DNA from: Bacillota bacterium
GTDB lineage: Bacteria > Bacillota > Dethiobacteria > Dethiobacterales > Dethiobacteraceae
DNA length: 52,843 bases
Direction of reading: 5' to 3'
Assembly: GCA_012523945.1 (NCBI GenBank)
Contig: JAAYSO010000055.1
Coordinates: 1 to 52,843, forward strand
Positions 1 through 8,207 of the stretch are shown piece after piece (positions within the stretch are counted from its first letter, which is position 1; each line of letters starts with the position of its first letter). The position numbers were made by a program, and so were the translations under genes. The notes under the pieces were generated by a model. The model had not been told where the DNA came from and did no database searches. It worked only from the letters and a program-made list of their open reading frames with translations.

Positions 1-249
1 AGCACCGGTTAAAAAAAGATTGTGACACATGGGAATTAAGTCGCTAGTCTTTTTGCTGGCCATAATCCCGCCGATTTGTGCCACCCCCAGCACATCACCT
101 TTTTTCATCTGTCCTTCTTTAATCATCTTTAGAGTTTCCGGTGCCATCTTTATACTTCCCCTGGCTACAGCTACCCTTTCGGTATCGTCCTTATGGCCTA
201 CTTCTACCATTCTTGCTTTACCCTTTTCATTAAAATGAGTAAATTCCAT
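1..249 (-). CDS. moaC: MoaC, cyclic pyranopterin monophosphate synthase (N-terminal part, cut by window edge)
   Basis: The first 83 codons are present and the gene runs off the left end of the window. With MoaA, MoaC turns GTP into cyclic pyranopterin monophosphate, the first step of molybdopterin synthesis. The N-terminal sequence shows the family pattern: [15 protein letters not shown] at the start and a conserved stretch around residues 65-80 ending in DLIPMCHNL (family DLIPLCHP), which contributes to the active site. The ATG is two bases beyond the moaA stop codon. Its Shine-Dalgarno GGAGG is supplied by the two glycine codons that end moaA, so translation of the two is probably coupled. 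Last visible gene of the tup-moe-moa operon. Confidence 0.93.
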   Translation of the reverse strand, partial: MEFTHFNEKGKARMVEVGHKDDTERVAVARGSIKMAPETLKMIKEGQMKKGDVLGVAQIGGIMASKKTSDLIPMCHNLFLTGA

Positions 250-251
250 CT

Positions 252-1214
252 TTAGCCTCCGATTTGATACATATTTCTCTCAATAGGTACAAATTCGGGG
301 TCGTTTAACTTATGGCCCGCCGGCTTCTGCAAAATAGCATGGGTAAGAATGTCTGCCAAAGTATTACCGGCAACCAAAAGCCTTCTAATGTCTATTTCGG
401 CATTTGCATGCAAACAGGGTTTAATTTTACCGTCAGCCGTAATCCTGAGGCGGTTACAGGCACCGCAAAAATGATTACTGACAGGATTAATCAACCCTAC
501 CCGTCCTTTAGCCTGAGGCAGTTTGAAATATTTGGCGGGACTGCTTTTATCATTTGTAATTTCCGGTACCAGGTCGGGGAATTTTTGCAGTACCGCCTCA
601 TTGGCAACAAAATGGTTTTGCGCCCACCTGCTTGCTTCACCTACAGGCATCAGTTCTATAAATCTGACTTCGATCTCATCGTGCAAAGTAAGCTTGACAA
701 AATCTGCGATTTCATCATCATTAAAACCGCCCATCAGTACGGTATTTATTTTTAAGGGCAGCAAACCTACATTTTTGGCGGCTTCAATTCCTGCCAGGAC
801 ATTTTGCAAATTACCGCCCCGGGTAATCTGTTTATATTTTTCCGCATTTAAAGTATCTAAACTGATATTAACTCTGTGCAGACCGGCGGCTTTTAAATCT
901 TGAGCAAACTTTTCAAGGAGGATACCGTTGGTGGTCATGCTAAAATCTTTAATGGCGGCAATACGGCCAATCCTGCTGACTAAATCTACTATACCCTTTC
1001 TCACCAGGGGTTCTCCGCCGGTAAGTCTGACTTTATTCATTCCCAGTTTAGCGGCAGCCTTTACTATCTCTTCAATTTCTTCAATGCGTAATATGCTGTC
1101 ATGGTCTTTTTTACAAATTCCATGTTCCGGCATACAATATTTACATCTAAGGTTACATAAGTCTGTGACCGAAATTCTTAAATAATTGATACCTCTCCCT
1201 AAAGTATCCTTCAT
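252..1214 (-). CDS. moaA: MoaA, GTP 3',8-cyclase (radical SAM)
   Basis: Radical SAM enzyme of 320 residues that rearranges GTP to 3',8-cyclo-GTP for MoaC. The SAM cluster motif CNLRCKYC is at about residues 20-27, followed by the GGEP motif (LTGGEPLVR). The second, GTP-binding cluster is near the C-terminus, CGACNR with a further Cys in KIKPCLH. The chain ends in the double glycine that is essential in MoaA proteins. Length is normal. The ATG has an AAGGGGG ribosome site. It lies 27 bases after the moeA/PBP fusion gene and two bases before moaC, in one cofactor operon. Confidence 0.96.
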   Translation of the reverse strand: MKDTLGRGINYLRISVTDLCNLRCKYCMPEHGICKKDHDSILRIEEIEEIVKAAAKLGMNKVRLTGGEPLVRKGIVDLVSRIGRIAAIKDFSMTTNGILLEKFAQDLKAAGLHRVNISLDTLNAEKYKQITRGGNLQNVLAGIEAAKNVGLLPLKINTVLMGGFNDDEIADFVKLTLHDEIEVRFIELMPVGEASRWAQNHFVANEAVLQKFPDLVPEITNDKSSPAKYFKLPQAKGRVGLINPVSNHFCGACNRLRITADGKIKPCLHANAEIDIRRLLVAGNTLADILTHAILQKPAGHKLNDPEFVPIERNMYQIGG

Positions 1215-1241
1215 TGTTATCCCCCTTAAAAAGGCCGGTCC

Positions 1242-3164
1242 TTACGGATAAACTAACTTGCCTGGTTCATCCAGGAAATAGCCTCCCAGTTCAGTAAGTT
1301 TTTGCTTAAATTCATCTGATTGTAAAATTTCCAGAAAAACTTTAATGTTTTCCTGCTGCAAAAATTTCTCTTCCAGCACAAAATCGTATTCTTCATCACC
1401 AATGGGAATAAAGTCCAAATCCATCACATTGGCTACAGATTTAATCCCTATACCAGCATCAGCGGTTCCCGAGGTTATGGCTGAAGCAACAGTCATATGT
1501 GTCGTCATTTCCCTGTCGTAACCAACAATCTCTGCTGCGTCTATACCTAATTCTTTGAGTTTATAATCCAGGAGAACTCTGGTGCCGGAGCCTTTCTGCC
1601 TGTTGACAAAAGTAATATCCTCCCGTGTTAAATCCTCTAATCCCCGGATCTTTTTTGGGTTGCCCCTGCGCACCATGATACCTTGCTGTCTTTTGATTCC
1701 CTTTACCAGCACTACTTCTTTTTCACCAAGAAATCTTCTAAGATAACTGAGATTATAAACGCCTGTTTCTTCATCTAAAAGATGTACAGGAGCAAGATGG
1801 GCTTCTCCTCTTCTGATGGCCATGATTCCACCCAAGCTGCCCACATGGGCCGAGGATAAAGACATCCTCGGATATTTGGCATGAATCATCGTACCGATTA
1901 AATCCATTATAATGTCGTGACTGCCGATGGAAACAATGGTGTTTTCAATTTCCTCCAAATCACGCAACAATTCAACTTCTATCATTTCACCAGACTCAAA
2001 ACCTTCTATATGTTTGGGAATAACGGTAATCCCGTCGGCTTTCACCAATGATGTGGTAACGCCCGCTCCCCTGCTTAACGGGGTGGCAATGAGCTTGTCT
2101 TCCACCTTCCCTAATTTCATCCTGGCAAATTCTAGATGTTTCAGTGAAGAAACAATTCTTTTTGACAAAACTGCTTTAACAACAGGTCTTTTTTTCACTT
2201 CAATATTTAAAATCTTAAAAATCAGCGGTTTAACAAAAGCTTCAAAGACAAAATAAGCGGAAACAGGATAGCCTGGAATGCCGATCAGAGGCTTATTATC
2301 TATTTTCCCCAGGATCACCGGCTTTCCGGGTTTAATTGCGACACCGTGGACAATTAACTCTCCCAACTCTTCCACGATATGGGGTGTAAAATCTTCTGAC
2401 CCGGCAGAAGAACCGGCATTAACAATAACAATATCATTTTCTGCTATGGCTGCTTTAATTTGCTCTTTAATAAGCTCATAATCGTCAATTACAGGCTTGT
2501 ACCTGACAGGCGAGCCTCCGTACTCCTTAATCAGACTTTCAAACATTCTTGAGTTGGAATCAATGATTTTACCGGGCTCAATTTTATCCCAGGGTTCAAT
2601 GATTTCTGTACCGGTCGGGATAATTCCCACTCTAGGCTTACTAATAACTTCAACATCCACAATCCCCCCGCTCAGCAAAGCACCGATATCAAAAGATCTG
2701 ATCTTATGAGCAGCAGGGATGATCATCTCATTGGCAACAATGTCTTCCCCCACAGGTCTCACATGCTGCCAAGGAGAAGCTGCTTTAATAATTTCCACTG
2801 TTTCTTCATCAATATTTACAACATCTTCGATCATAATCACAGCATCAAAGGGATCTTCTATTACATCGCCTGTATCTATATACCTAAAATCTTTGTTTAA
2901 CTTAAGCCACAAAGGATTGCTTTCATCTGCTCCATAAGTACTGGAAGCTTTAACGGCAATGCCATCCATGGCCGCTGCATTGTAGTGGGGCGAAGAGATC
3001 CTGGCAAAAACAGGTTCCTTGGTAATTCGGCCCAGGGACTCAATTACAGGAATCCGTTCACTGCGTCTTAAAGCACTAAAATCAGCAAAACTCCTGCTAA
3101 AAAGATCTATCGCCTCATTGAGCTCAACATTGGAGAGATAAATATTCCTTTCAATTTGGCTCAT
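1242..3164 (-). CDS. Molybdopterin molybdotransferase MoeA fused to a periplasmic-binding-protein-like domain
   Basis: About 640 residues. Residues 1-410 are a complete MoeA (gephyrin-like) protein, with the NAGSSAGSEDF loop and the IPGYPVSA motif of the metal-insertion domain. Residues ~420-640 match the PBP-like domain (PF12727 type) seen fused to MoeA or to ModE-like proteins. Such a domain may bind molybdate/tungstate or a related ligand; that is inference. It differs from the stand-alone MoeA encoded just upstream. One copy might load tungsten and the other molybdenum, but the sequence does not show which. I place the start at the ATG at 3164, which has AAGGGTGA before it; an in-frame ATG at 3179 adds five residues but lacks a good ribosome site. 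Confidence 0.9.
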   Translation of the reverse strand: MSQIERNIYLSNVELNEAIDLFSRSFADFSALRRSERIPVIESLGRITKEPVFARISSPHYNAAAMDGIAVKASSTYGADESNPLWLKLNKDFRYIDTGDVIEDPFDAVIMIEDVVNIDEETVEIIKAASPWQHVRPVGEDIVANEMIIPAAHKIRSFDIGALLSGGIVDVEVISKPRVGIIPTGTEIIEPWDKIEPGKIIDSNSRMFESLIKEYGGSPVRYKPVIDDYELIKEQIKAAIAENDIVIVNAGSSAGSEDFTPHIVEELGELIVHGVAIKPGKPVILGKIDNKPLIGIPGYPVSAYFVFEAFVKPLIFKILNIEVKKRPVVKAVLSKRIVSSLKHLEFARMKLGKVEDKLIATPLSRGAGVTTSLVKADGITVIPKHIEGFESGEMIEVELLRDLEEIENTIVSIGSHDIIMDLIGTMIHAKYPRMSLSSAHVGSLGGIMAIRRGEAHLAPVHLLDEETGVYNLSYLRRFLGEKEVVLVKGIKRQQGIMVRRGNPKKIRGLEDLTREDITFVNRQKGSGTRVLLDYKLKELGIDAAEIVGYDREMTTHMTVASAITSGTADAGIGIKSVANVMDLDFIPIGDEEYDFVLEEKFLQQENIKVFLEILQSDEFKQKLTELGGYFLDEPGKLVYP

Positions 3165-3182
3165 TTTATCACCCTTCATACC

Positions 3183-4409
3183 TTAAAATAGATAAACCTT
3201 AACTTTTTCCCCTTTTGTCAGCCCCTCTTGGTTAATGGGAATTTTTATATAACCTATTGCCTTTGACATTAAAGTAATAAAACCGGATTTACCATATACA
3301 GGCTTAACAATATATTTATCTCCGCTTTTCTCCAATGTTACCATCTGGTAAGTTTCCCTGCCTTGAGCTGAATGGACGTTAACAGCTAATTCACCCATAA
3401 TAAACTTGTCCAGCTCATCATTTTGCATGAGAGTTTTAATAAAGTATTCTACAAAAACTTTAAAGACAATCATGGCAGATGTGGGGTGACCGGGCAAACC
3501 AAAAATCGGTTTCCCGCCTGCTTTGGCCATAATTGTAGGTTTACCGGGTTTAATGGAAATGCCATGCACAAATACACCCGGTTCGCCTACGGCATTTATG
3601 ACTTTAGGCACAATATCTTTTGTTCCCACCGAACTGCCGCCGGATAAGATAATTATATCACTATCTGTCATAACACTTTCAATAGTTTGTTTTAAAAGCG
3701 TAAAATTGTCCTTAACCACATCTTTTGCCACGACAACGCCCCCGGCAGCTTCTACCATGGCTGCAAGCGTAAAAGTATTAATATCTTTAATCTGTCCCGG
3801 TTTTGCTTCTTCATCCGGGCTAACAATTTCATCACCGGTGGAAATCACTGCAAATTTTGGTTTTTGAAACACTTTTACCGTACTCAAGCCAATTGAAGCT
3901 AAAACCCCAATATCCTGCGGCCTTATCTTTAAACCTTTTTGTAAAACATGTGAACCCTTTCTTATATCGTCGCCTATCTCCACCACGTTTTCTTTAGGTG
4001 CCGTAGTATAATGCACAGCTATACCGGTAGCATCAAGTTTTTCCGTATACTCTACCATTACTACCGAATCTGCCCCTCCGGGCAGCATACCTCCTGTAGG
4101 CACATAGGCAGCCTGACCGGAAGTAAGCTTGCTTTTGGCCTCCCGGCCCATTTCCACTTCTTCGCTTACCAGTAAAAAAACAGGCATGCTTTCGCTGGCA
4201 CCGACTGTATCCTTTGCAAGCACAGCATACCCGTCTACTGTAGATCTTCGGAAATGAGGAACATCTATTTGGGAAATCACATCTTCAGCTAAATACCTGC
4301 CTAAAGCTTGTTCTATGGGAAGCTCTTCCACCGCCAAAGTAAAATCCTGAAAATATTGCCCTAAAAGTTCTTTGGCTTCTTCTACACCGTGAACTTTAAA
4401 TAGTTCCAT
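3183..4409 (-). CDS. moeA: MoeA, molybdopterin molybdotransferase
   Basis: 408 residues, the normal length for MoeA, which inserts molybdate or tungstate into adenylated molybdopterin. Recognisable parts: N-terminal PHFRRSTVDGYA, the TGDEIV motif near residue 190, the ILSGGSSVGTKD loop near 255 and LPGHPTSAM near 305. The C-terminal domain IV ends in EKVKVYLF. The ATG has AGAGGTGGG before it. It follows tupC by 12 bases and precedes the MoeA/PBP fusion closely, so transporter and metal-insertion genes form one transcript. Confidence 0.95.
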   Translation of the reverse strand: MELFKVHGVEEAKELLGQYFQDFTLAVEELPIEQALGRYLAEDVISQIDVPHFRRSTVDGYAVLAKDTVGASESMPVFLLVSEEVEMGREAKSKLTSGQAAYVPTGGMLPGGADSVVMVEYTEKLDATGIAVHYTTAPKENVVEIGDDIRKGSHVLQKGLKIRPQDIGVLASIGLSTVKVFQKPKFAVISTGDEIVSPDEEAKPGQIKDINTFTLAAMVEAAGGVVVAKDVVKDNFTLLKQTIESVMTDSDIIILSGGSSVGTKDIVPKVINAVGEPGVFVHGISIKPGKPTIMAKAGGKPIFGLPGHPTSAMIVFKVFVEYFIKTLMQNDELDKFIMGELAVNVHSAQGRETYQMVTLEKSGDKYIVKPVYGKSGFITLMSKAIGYIKIPINQEGLTKGEKVKVYLF

Positions 4410-4421
4410 TTTCCCACCTCT

Positions 4422-5135
4422 TTAGTTCACATAATACTCCAAAGCAAGAAATCTTCTCAAGTTTTCTGACTTGGGGGCTTCAATTACAGTTTTGGCTTTA
4501 CCGCTTTCCACTATTATACCATTTTCCAGATAAATCACTTCATCACAAACTCTTTTCGCCTGTCCCACGTTATGGGTGATAAAAAGAATCATTTTATCTT
4601 TATTTTGATTATATTTTAGTATGATCTTCTCGATAATTTCAATTGAATTTGGATCCATGTTGGAAGTAGGTTCATCAAGCAGAAGAATTTGCGGGTTAAA
4701 AATCAAAGCCCTTGCCAGGGCCACTCTTTGCGCCTCGCCTCCGGAAAGTTTGGTGGCCAGCTGGTTAGCCAAATGTTCAATGCTAAATTCAGAAATTATT
4801 CTTTCCACTAAAAAATTGATTTCATCTCTTTTATACTGGCGAAATTTTAAGGGGTAGGAGATATTTTCCCTGACACTGGCAGCAAACAAAAAAGGTTTTT
4901 GCGTTAAATAAGTCATATCTTTTAAAATTGCTTTCCGGAAAGGTTGATGATTGTAGAGTATTTCCCCCTCACTCAACGCTTCCAGCCTGGCTATGGTTTT
5001 CAGTAAAGTGCTTTTTCCGGCGCCATTGGGACCGATAATGCCGTAAATTTTACCTTTGGTAAAACGAAAATCCGGAATATTTAAGACAGTTTTATGATTA
5101 TAACTCTTTTTTATGTTTTTGAGCGTGATCTCCAT
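4422..5135 (-). CDS. tupC: Tungstate ABC transporter, ATP-binding protein TupC
   Basis: ATP-hydrolysing subunit of the tungstate importer. All ABC motifs are present: Walker A GPNGAGKST, signature LSGGEAQRVALARAL, Walker B ILLLDEPTSNMD and the H-loop FITHN. I prefer the ATG at 5135 (237 residues), with AGGTGA five bases upstream. A GTG three codons earlier (5144) overlaps the tupB end and is the alternative. It lacks the long C-terminal TOBE-type regulatory extension of ModC, which fits a Tup-type ATPase. Partners are TupB and TupA immediately upstream. Confidence 0.93.
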   Translation of the reverse strand: MEITLKNIKKSYNHKTVLNIPDFRFTKGKIYGIIGPNGAGKSTLLKTIARLEALSEGEILYNHQPFRKAILKDMTYLTQKPFLFAASVRENISYPLKFRQYKRDEINFLVERIISEFSIEHLANQLATKLSGGEAQRVALARALIFNPQILLLDEPTSNMDPNSIEIIEKIILKYNQNKDKMILFITHNVGQAKRVCDEVIYLENGIIVESGKAKTVIEAPKSENLRRFLALEYYVN

Positions 5136-5136
5136 T

Positions 5137-5832
5137 TTAATCACCTGTACCTGTTATCCTGCCGTATAAAATGGCATTAACAATGAAAGATATCCCCAGA
5201 AGCACTAAACCCATAGCGATGGAGGTGGAGTAGTTTCCCATGCTATGGTTCATGGCAATAAAAGTTGTCATAACCCTGGTATGGTTTTTAATATTGCCTC
5301 CTACTATCATTACTGCACCAACTTCAGAGATGGCCCGGCCAAAGCCTGATGTTATGGCTACTAAAATATTGGCTCTCATCTCCTTGACTAAAATGAGCAA
5401 AGTATCCAGCTTGTTAGCACCCAAGGTCAGGCACATTTTCTCAACTTCTGTCCCTTTATCGCGGGAGCTGTTAAAAATAACACCCATGATAATAGGCAAA
5501 ACTAATAAAGTTTGTGCAATAATCATAGCAGCAGGAGTAAAGAGCAAGCGAAACTGCCCCAAAGGCCCCCTGCGGGCTAGAAATATCGTCACCACCAGCC
5601 CCACAACCACCGGCGGCAAACTCATGGCTGTATTCAAAAACCTGGCAAAAATTCTTTTTCCTTTAAAATCCTTTAAACCTAAAATAAAACCAAGCGGTAT
5701 ACCGATAAAAGCAGAAATGAGGGTAGAGGCAAAGGATACATACATAGATAAAGCAATAATTGTATAAATTTCCTGATCAAAGGATAGCAGCAACTTTATT
5801 GCATCTGAGATGCCTTCAAGTATATAACCCAT
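5137..5832 (-). CDS. tupB: Tungstate ABC transporter permease TupB
   Basis: 231-residue inner-membrane permease with about five hydrophobic segments. The ABC-permease coupling (EAA-type) region is visible at about residues 140-185 (TLGANKLDTLLILVKEMR followed by GRAISEVGAVMIVGG), the loop that docks on TupC. The GGNIKNHTRVMTTFIAM stretch is typical of TupB rather than ModB. The ATG has GGGAGGG before it. It lies between tupA and tupC; the stop overlaps the region where tupC translation begins, suggesting coupling. Confidence 0.93.
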   Translation of the reverse strand: MGYILEGISDAIKLLLSFDQEIYTIIALSMYVSFASTLISAFIGIPLGFILGLKDFKGKRIFARFLNTAMSLPPVVVGLVVTIFLARRGPLGQFRLLFTPAAMIIAQTLLVLPIIMGVIFNSSRDKGTEVEKMCLTLGANKLDTLLILVKEMRANILVAITSGFGRAISEVGAVMIVGGNIKNHTRVMTTFIAMNHSMGNYSTSIAMGLVLLGISFIVNAILYGRITGTGD

Positions 5833-5865
5833 TGCCCATACCCTCCCTTTGCAATTTTTTTCTGT

Positions 5866-6774
5866 TTATTTAGCGTTAGGAATGAAAAGTGGCTCACCAA
5901 ATTCTTCAACGCCATATTGACTGATCAATTCTTGCGTTTCCGCAGACAGCAGCCACTCTATAAAAGCTTGTGCCCCTTCAGCATTAATTTGCTCATTTTT
6001 CTCAGGATTGACGGCAATGACACCATATTGGTTAAATAATCTTTCATCACCTTCAGTAACAATGACTAGCTCCAGGTTGTCCCGCATGGAAAGATAAGTT
6101 GCCCTGTCGGATAAAGTATAACCCTGCATTTCATCAGCCATTTGCAGGACGTCCCCCATGCCTTTACCGGCGGAAACATACCATGCTCCCTCGGGCTCTA
6201 AACCGGCTTCTCCCCACAACTCCAATTCTTTCTTATGAGTACCGGAATCGTCACCCCGGGATACAAAAATATGTTCCCCTTCATGAATAGCATTAAAAGC
6301 ATCTACAATGTTGCTGTTGGCTTGCTCTTTTACCTTTGCCGGGTCTTCCGCCGGTCCCACCAGGATGTAATCATTATACATTACATCAAATCTTTCCAGT
6401 CCATGACCTTCAGCAACAAATTCCTCTTCACTGGCCTTGGCGTGGACTAAAAGCACGTCTGCTTCACCGTCTACTCCCATTTGCAAAGCTTTACCCGTTC
6501 CTACTGCTACCACTTTTACTTCGATGCCTGTTTTTTCCGTAAAATCGGGAAGAATAAAATCTAAAAGTCCACTGTTTTCTGTGGAGGTGGTGGTGGAAAG
6601 AATGATACTGCCACCTAATTTAGGCTCCTCTACTGTTCCCTGTTCTTCTTCTCCGGCATTTTCCTCATTAAGAGGTTCATCAGGCTGCGCGGGCTCTTTG
6701 GAACCACACCCTACGACAACTAGTGAGAAAATCAATAAAAGTATGAGCCCCAAGCTTAATTTTGTCTTTTTCAC
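5866..6774 (-). CDS. tupA: Tungstate-binding lipoprotein TupA
   Basis: Extracytoplasmic binding protein of 302 residues. A GTG start at 6774 has AAAGGAGAG before it and gives a classic lipoprotein signal: KK, a hydrophobic run, then the lipobox VVVGC, so the mature protein is anchored by that Cys. An acidic linker rich in Glu and Pro follows. The TTTSTENSGLLD motif near the start of the mature domain and SRGDDSGTHKKE further on are hallmarks of TupA and separate it from ModA. An in-frame ATG at 6933 would add 53 residues, but it lies inside the folded leader and would bury the signal peptide, so I reject it. First gene of the operon. Confidence 0.94.
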   Translation of the reverse strand: MKKTKLSLGLILLLIFSLVVVGCGSKEPAQPDEPLNEENAGEEEQGTVEEPKLGGSIILSTTTSTENSGLLDFILPDFTEKTGIEVKVVAVGTGKALQMGVDGEADVLLVHAKASEEEFVAEGHGLERFDVMYNDYILVGPAEDPAKVKEQANSNIVDAFNAIHEGEHIFVSRGDDSGTHKKELELWGEAGLEPEGAWYVSAGKGMGDVLQMADEMQGYTLSDRATYLSMRDNLELVIVTEGDERLFNQYGVIAVNPEKNEQINAEGAQAFIEWLLSAETQELISQYGVEEFGEPLFIPNAK

Positions 6775-6842
6775 ACCAATCTCTCCTTTGCTGCAATTAG
6801 TATCTGTGCAGGAAAAGGAAAGTTGTAATACCCAGAAAAACA

Positions 6843-6868
6843 AAAAAACATTCAAAGGAATGTTTTTT
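6843..6868 (-). terminator. Intrinsic terminator-like hairpin in the tupA leader
   Basis: On the minus strand an 11-bp AT-rich stem (AAAAAACATTC / GAATGTTTTTT, loop CTTT) is followed by a T-rich run. It lies between the folded aptamer-like element and the tupA start, the usual place for a riboswitch expression platform. Its stem is AT-rich, so strength is uncertain. Confidence 0.55.
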
Positions 6869-6876
6869 ATAAAAAC

Positions 6877-6974
6877 AATTTTCCTTTTCAAGCACGGAAG
6901 GCATAAAGATTTCTCTTTATACCCAGCGGTCAACCTTCATAGCGCGCGCCTTAGAATAGTTGACTCGGAAAATT
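6877..6974 (-). promoter_or_regulatory. Candidate Moco/Tuco-type riboswitch aptamer in the tup-moe-moa leader
   Basis: The minus strand folds into a closed domain. P1 is AATTTTCC (6974-6967) with GGAAAATT (6884-6877), perfect. An inner stem is GTCAAC (6964-6959) with GTTGAC (6934-6929), perfect. A 10-bp hairpin spans 6923-6900 and is capped by a GAAA tetraloop. Junction strands carry CCGAG, CCGCTGGG and GCCTTCCG. A promoter precedes it and a terminator-like hairpin follows. Molybdenum and tungsten cofactor riboswitches are known from the leaders of exactly these gene sets and contain a GNRA-capped arm. The assignment rests on context and shape; I could not align it to the family model. The 383-base gap between tupA and mog holds only this leader and two promoters. 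Confidence 0.62.
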
Positions 6975-6996
6975 TCTATGCATTTTTCACATCAAG

Positions 6997-7025
6997 AGTA
7001 TACCATATTTCCTATCGCAGAACAA
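6997..7025 (-). promoter_or_regulatory. Sigma-A promoter of the tup-moe-moa operon
   Basis: TTGTTC at 7025-7020, a 17-base spacer and TATACT at 7002-6997 on the minus strand. Transcription would start near 6990, just before the candidate riboswitch. Confidence 0.65.
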
Positions 7026-7052
7026 GATTTTCCCCTGCACTTAAGCGAGATG

Positions 7053-7081
7053 TTTAAAACACCTTCCGCTCGTGGTACAAT
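7053..7081 (+). promoter_or_regulatory. Probable sigma-A promoter of mog
   Basis: TTTAAA at 7053-7058, a 17-base spacer and TACAAT at 7076-7081, about 75 bases before the mog GTG. The -35 box is weak, the -10 good. Confidence 0.45.
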
Positions 7082-7157
7082 TAGAATAAACAAGGAGCAG
7101 ACAAACTTCACCATGTGATAAAACTTATTTTCAAGCAACCGACAAGGAGGTTTACAG

Positions 7158-7649
7158 GTGTTTAAAGTAGGCATCATAGTTGCCAGCGATAAAGGCGCTA
7201 AAGGTGAAAGGACTGATGAAAGCGGGAAGTTAATTGAGGAAATCATGACCGAAAACGGTTACAAAATTGAAAAAACCGCGATCCTCCCCGACGAAAGAGA
7301 AATACTGGCCCAAGCAATGCGAGAGATGTGTGATCAACTAAAACTGGATTTGCTTCTTACCAGCGGCGGCACCGGATTTTCACCACGGGACTGGACGCCG
7401 GAGGCCACACTGGATGTAATTGACAGGCTAGTCCCGGGCATCCCGGAAGCCATGAGAGCTTACAGTCTGAAAATTACCCCCATGGCCATGTTAAGCAGGG
7501 CAGTTGCCGGCATCAGAAAACAGACGTTAATTATAAATTTGCCCGGCAGTCCCAAAGCAGTCAAGGAAAACCTTGATTGCATCCTGCCGGCTTTACCGCA
7601 TGGATTGGAAGTTTTAAGAGGAACTGCCGGCGATTGTGCCAGGAAATAA
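7158..7649 (+). CDS. mog: MogA/MoaB-type molybdopterin adenylyltransferase
   Basis: 163 residues; the only plus-strand protein gene in the window. The family activates molybdopterin by adenylylation before MoeA inserts the metal. The signature loops are LTSGGTGFSPRDWTPEAT near residues 70-87 and INLPGSPKAVKEN near 130-142. The GTG start at 7158 has AAGGAGG seven bases upstream. It is divergent from the tup-moe-moa operon with its own probable promoter, so it can be expressed independently of the leader RNA. A strong terminator follows directly. Confidence 0.92.
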   Translation: MFKVGIIVASDKGAKGERTDESGKLIEEIMTENGYKIEKTAILPDEREILAQAMREMCDQLKLDLLLTSGGTGFSPRDWTPEATLDVIDRLVPGIPEAMRAYSLKITPMAMLSRAVAGIRKQTLIINLPGSPKAVKENLDCILPALPHGLEVLRGTAGDCARK

Positions 7650-7653
7650 ATGA

Positions 7654-7690
7654 AAGAGCCGTAAGCAAATGCTTACGGCTCTTATTTTTC
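7654..7690 (+). terminator. Rho-independent terminator of mog
   Basis: Perfect 13-bp stem (AAGAGCCGTAAGC / GCTTACGGCTCTT) with loop AAAT, followed on the plus strand by ATTTTTC. It sits just beyond the mog stop. Confidence 0.9.
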
Positions 7691-7694
7691 TTAA

Positions 7695-7770
7695 TGGTGG
7701 AGATGAGGGGAGTCGAACCCCTGGCCTCCTGAATGCCATTCAGGCGCTCTCCCAACTGAGCTACATCCCC
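7695..7770 (-). tRNA. tRNA-Ala, anticodon GGC
   Basis: 76 bases including an encoded CCA. Acceptor GGGGATG pairs with CATCTCC. D arm GCTCAGTTGGGAGAGC, anticodon stem CCTGA/TCAGG with loop ATGGCAT, and T arm CAGGGGTTCGACTCCCCT are all canonical. GGC at loop positions 34-36 reads GCC/GCU alanine codons. It lies downstream of rsfS on the same strand. Confidence 0.97.
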
Positions 7771-7845
7771 AAATACTCTTTTTTGCAGTGACAATGATTA
7801 TTATACCGGGTTTAACAGCCCTTGTCAACTTTTATTTGCTTCCTT

Positions 7846-8193
7846 TTAATGACTGTCAACTTTAGGGGCATGGGCCCAGAGACGCTCAAGGTTATAGAAA
7901 GATCTTTGTTCAGGTTGGAAAAGATGTACAACTACTGAACCGTAATCCAGTAAAACCCAAAGACCTTCTTCGTAGCCTTCTTGATGTAAAAGCGGAATGC
8001 CTGCTTCTTTTGTTTTTTCCAGGATGTAATCGGCAATGGCATGAACTTGTAGCTTGGTACTACCGGTGGCAATAATAAAATAATCTGCAATTAGTGACAC
8101 GGCACCTATTTGCAGCACCACCAGATCTACAGCCTTTTTCTCCTCCGCTGCAGTTTTAATCACTTTGACTAACCTTTGAACATCCTCGGTCAA
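7846..8193 (-). CDS. rsfS: RsfS, ribosomal silencing factor
   Basis: 115 residues, the usual size. RsfS binds ribosomal protein L14 and blocks joining of the subunits when nutrients are low. Conserved features are ADYFIIATG near residues 36-44, and EGYEEGLWVLLDYGSVVVHLF in two parts near 73-93, including the WVLLDYG core. The start is TTG at 8193, preceded by GGGGAGGGG. It lies 14 bases after the LCP-like gene; in relatives rsfS follows nadD and yqeK, as here except for inserted genes. Confidence 0.95.
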   Translation of the reverse strand: MTEDVQRLVKVIKTAAEEKKAVDLVVLQIGAVSLIADYFIIATGSTKLQVHAIADYILEKTKEAGIPLLHQEGYEEGLWVLLDYGSVVVHLFQPEQRSFYNLERLWAHAPKVDSH

Positions 8194-8207
8194 ACAGACC
8201 CCTCCCC

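Noticed and set aside
6775-6933. N-terminal extension of TupA from an ATG at 6933
   Set aside because: It lies inside the folded leader and terminator and would bury the lipoprotein signal; the GTG at 6774 has a good ribosome site.
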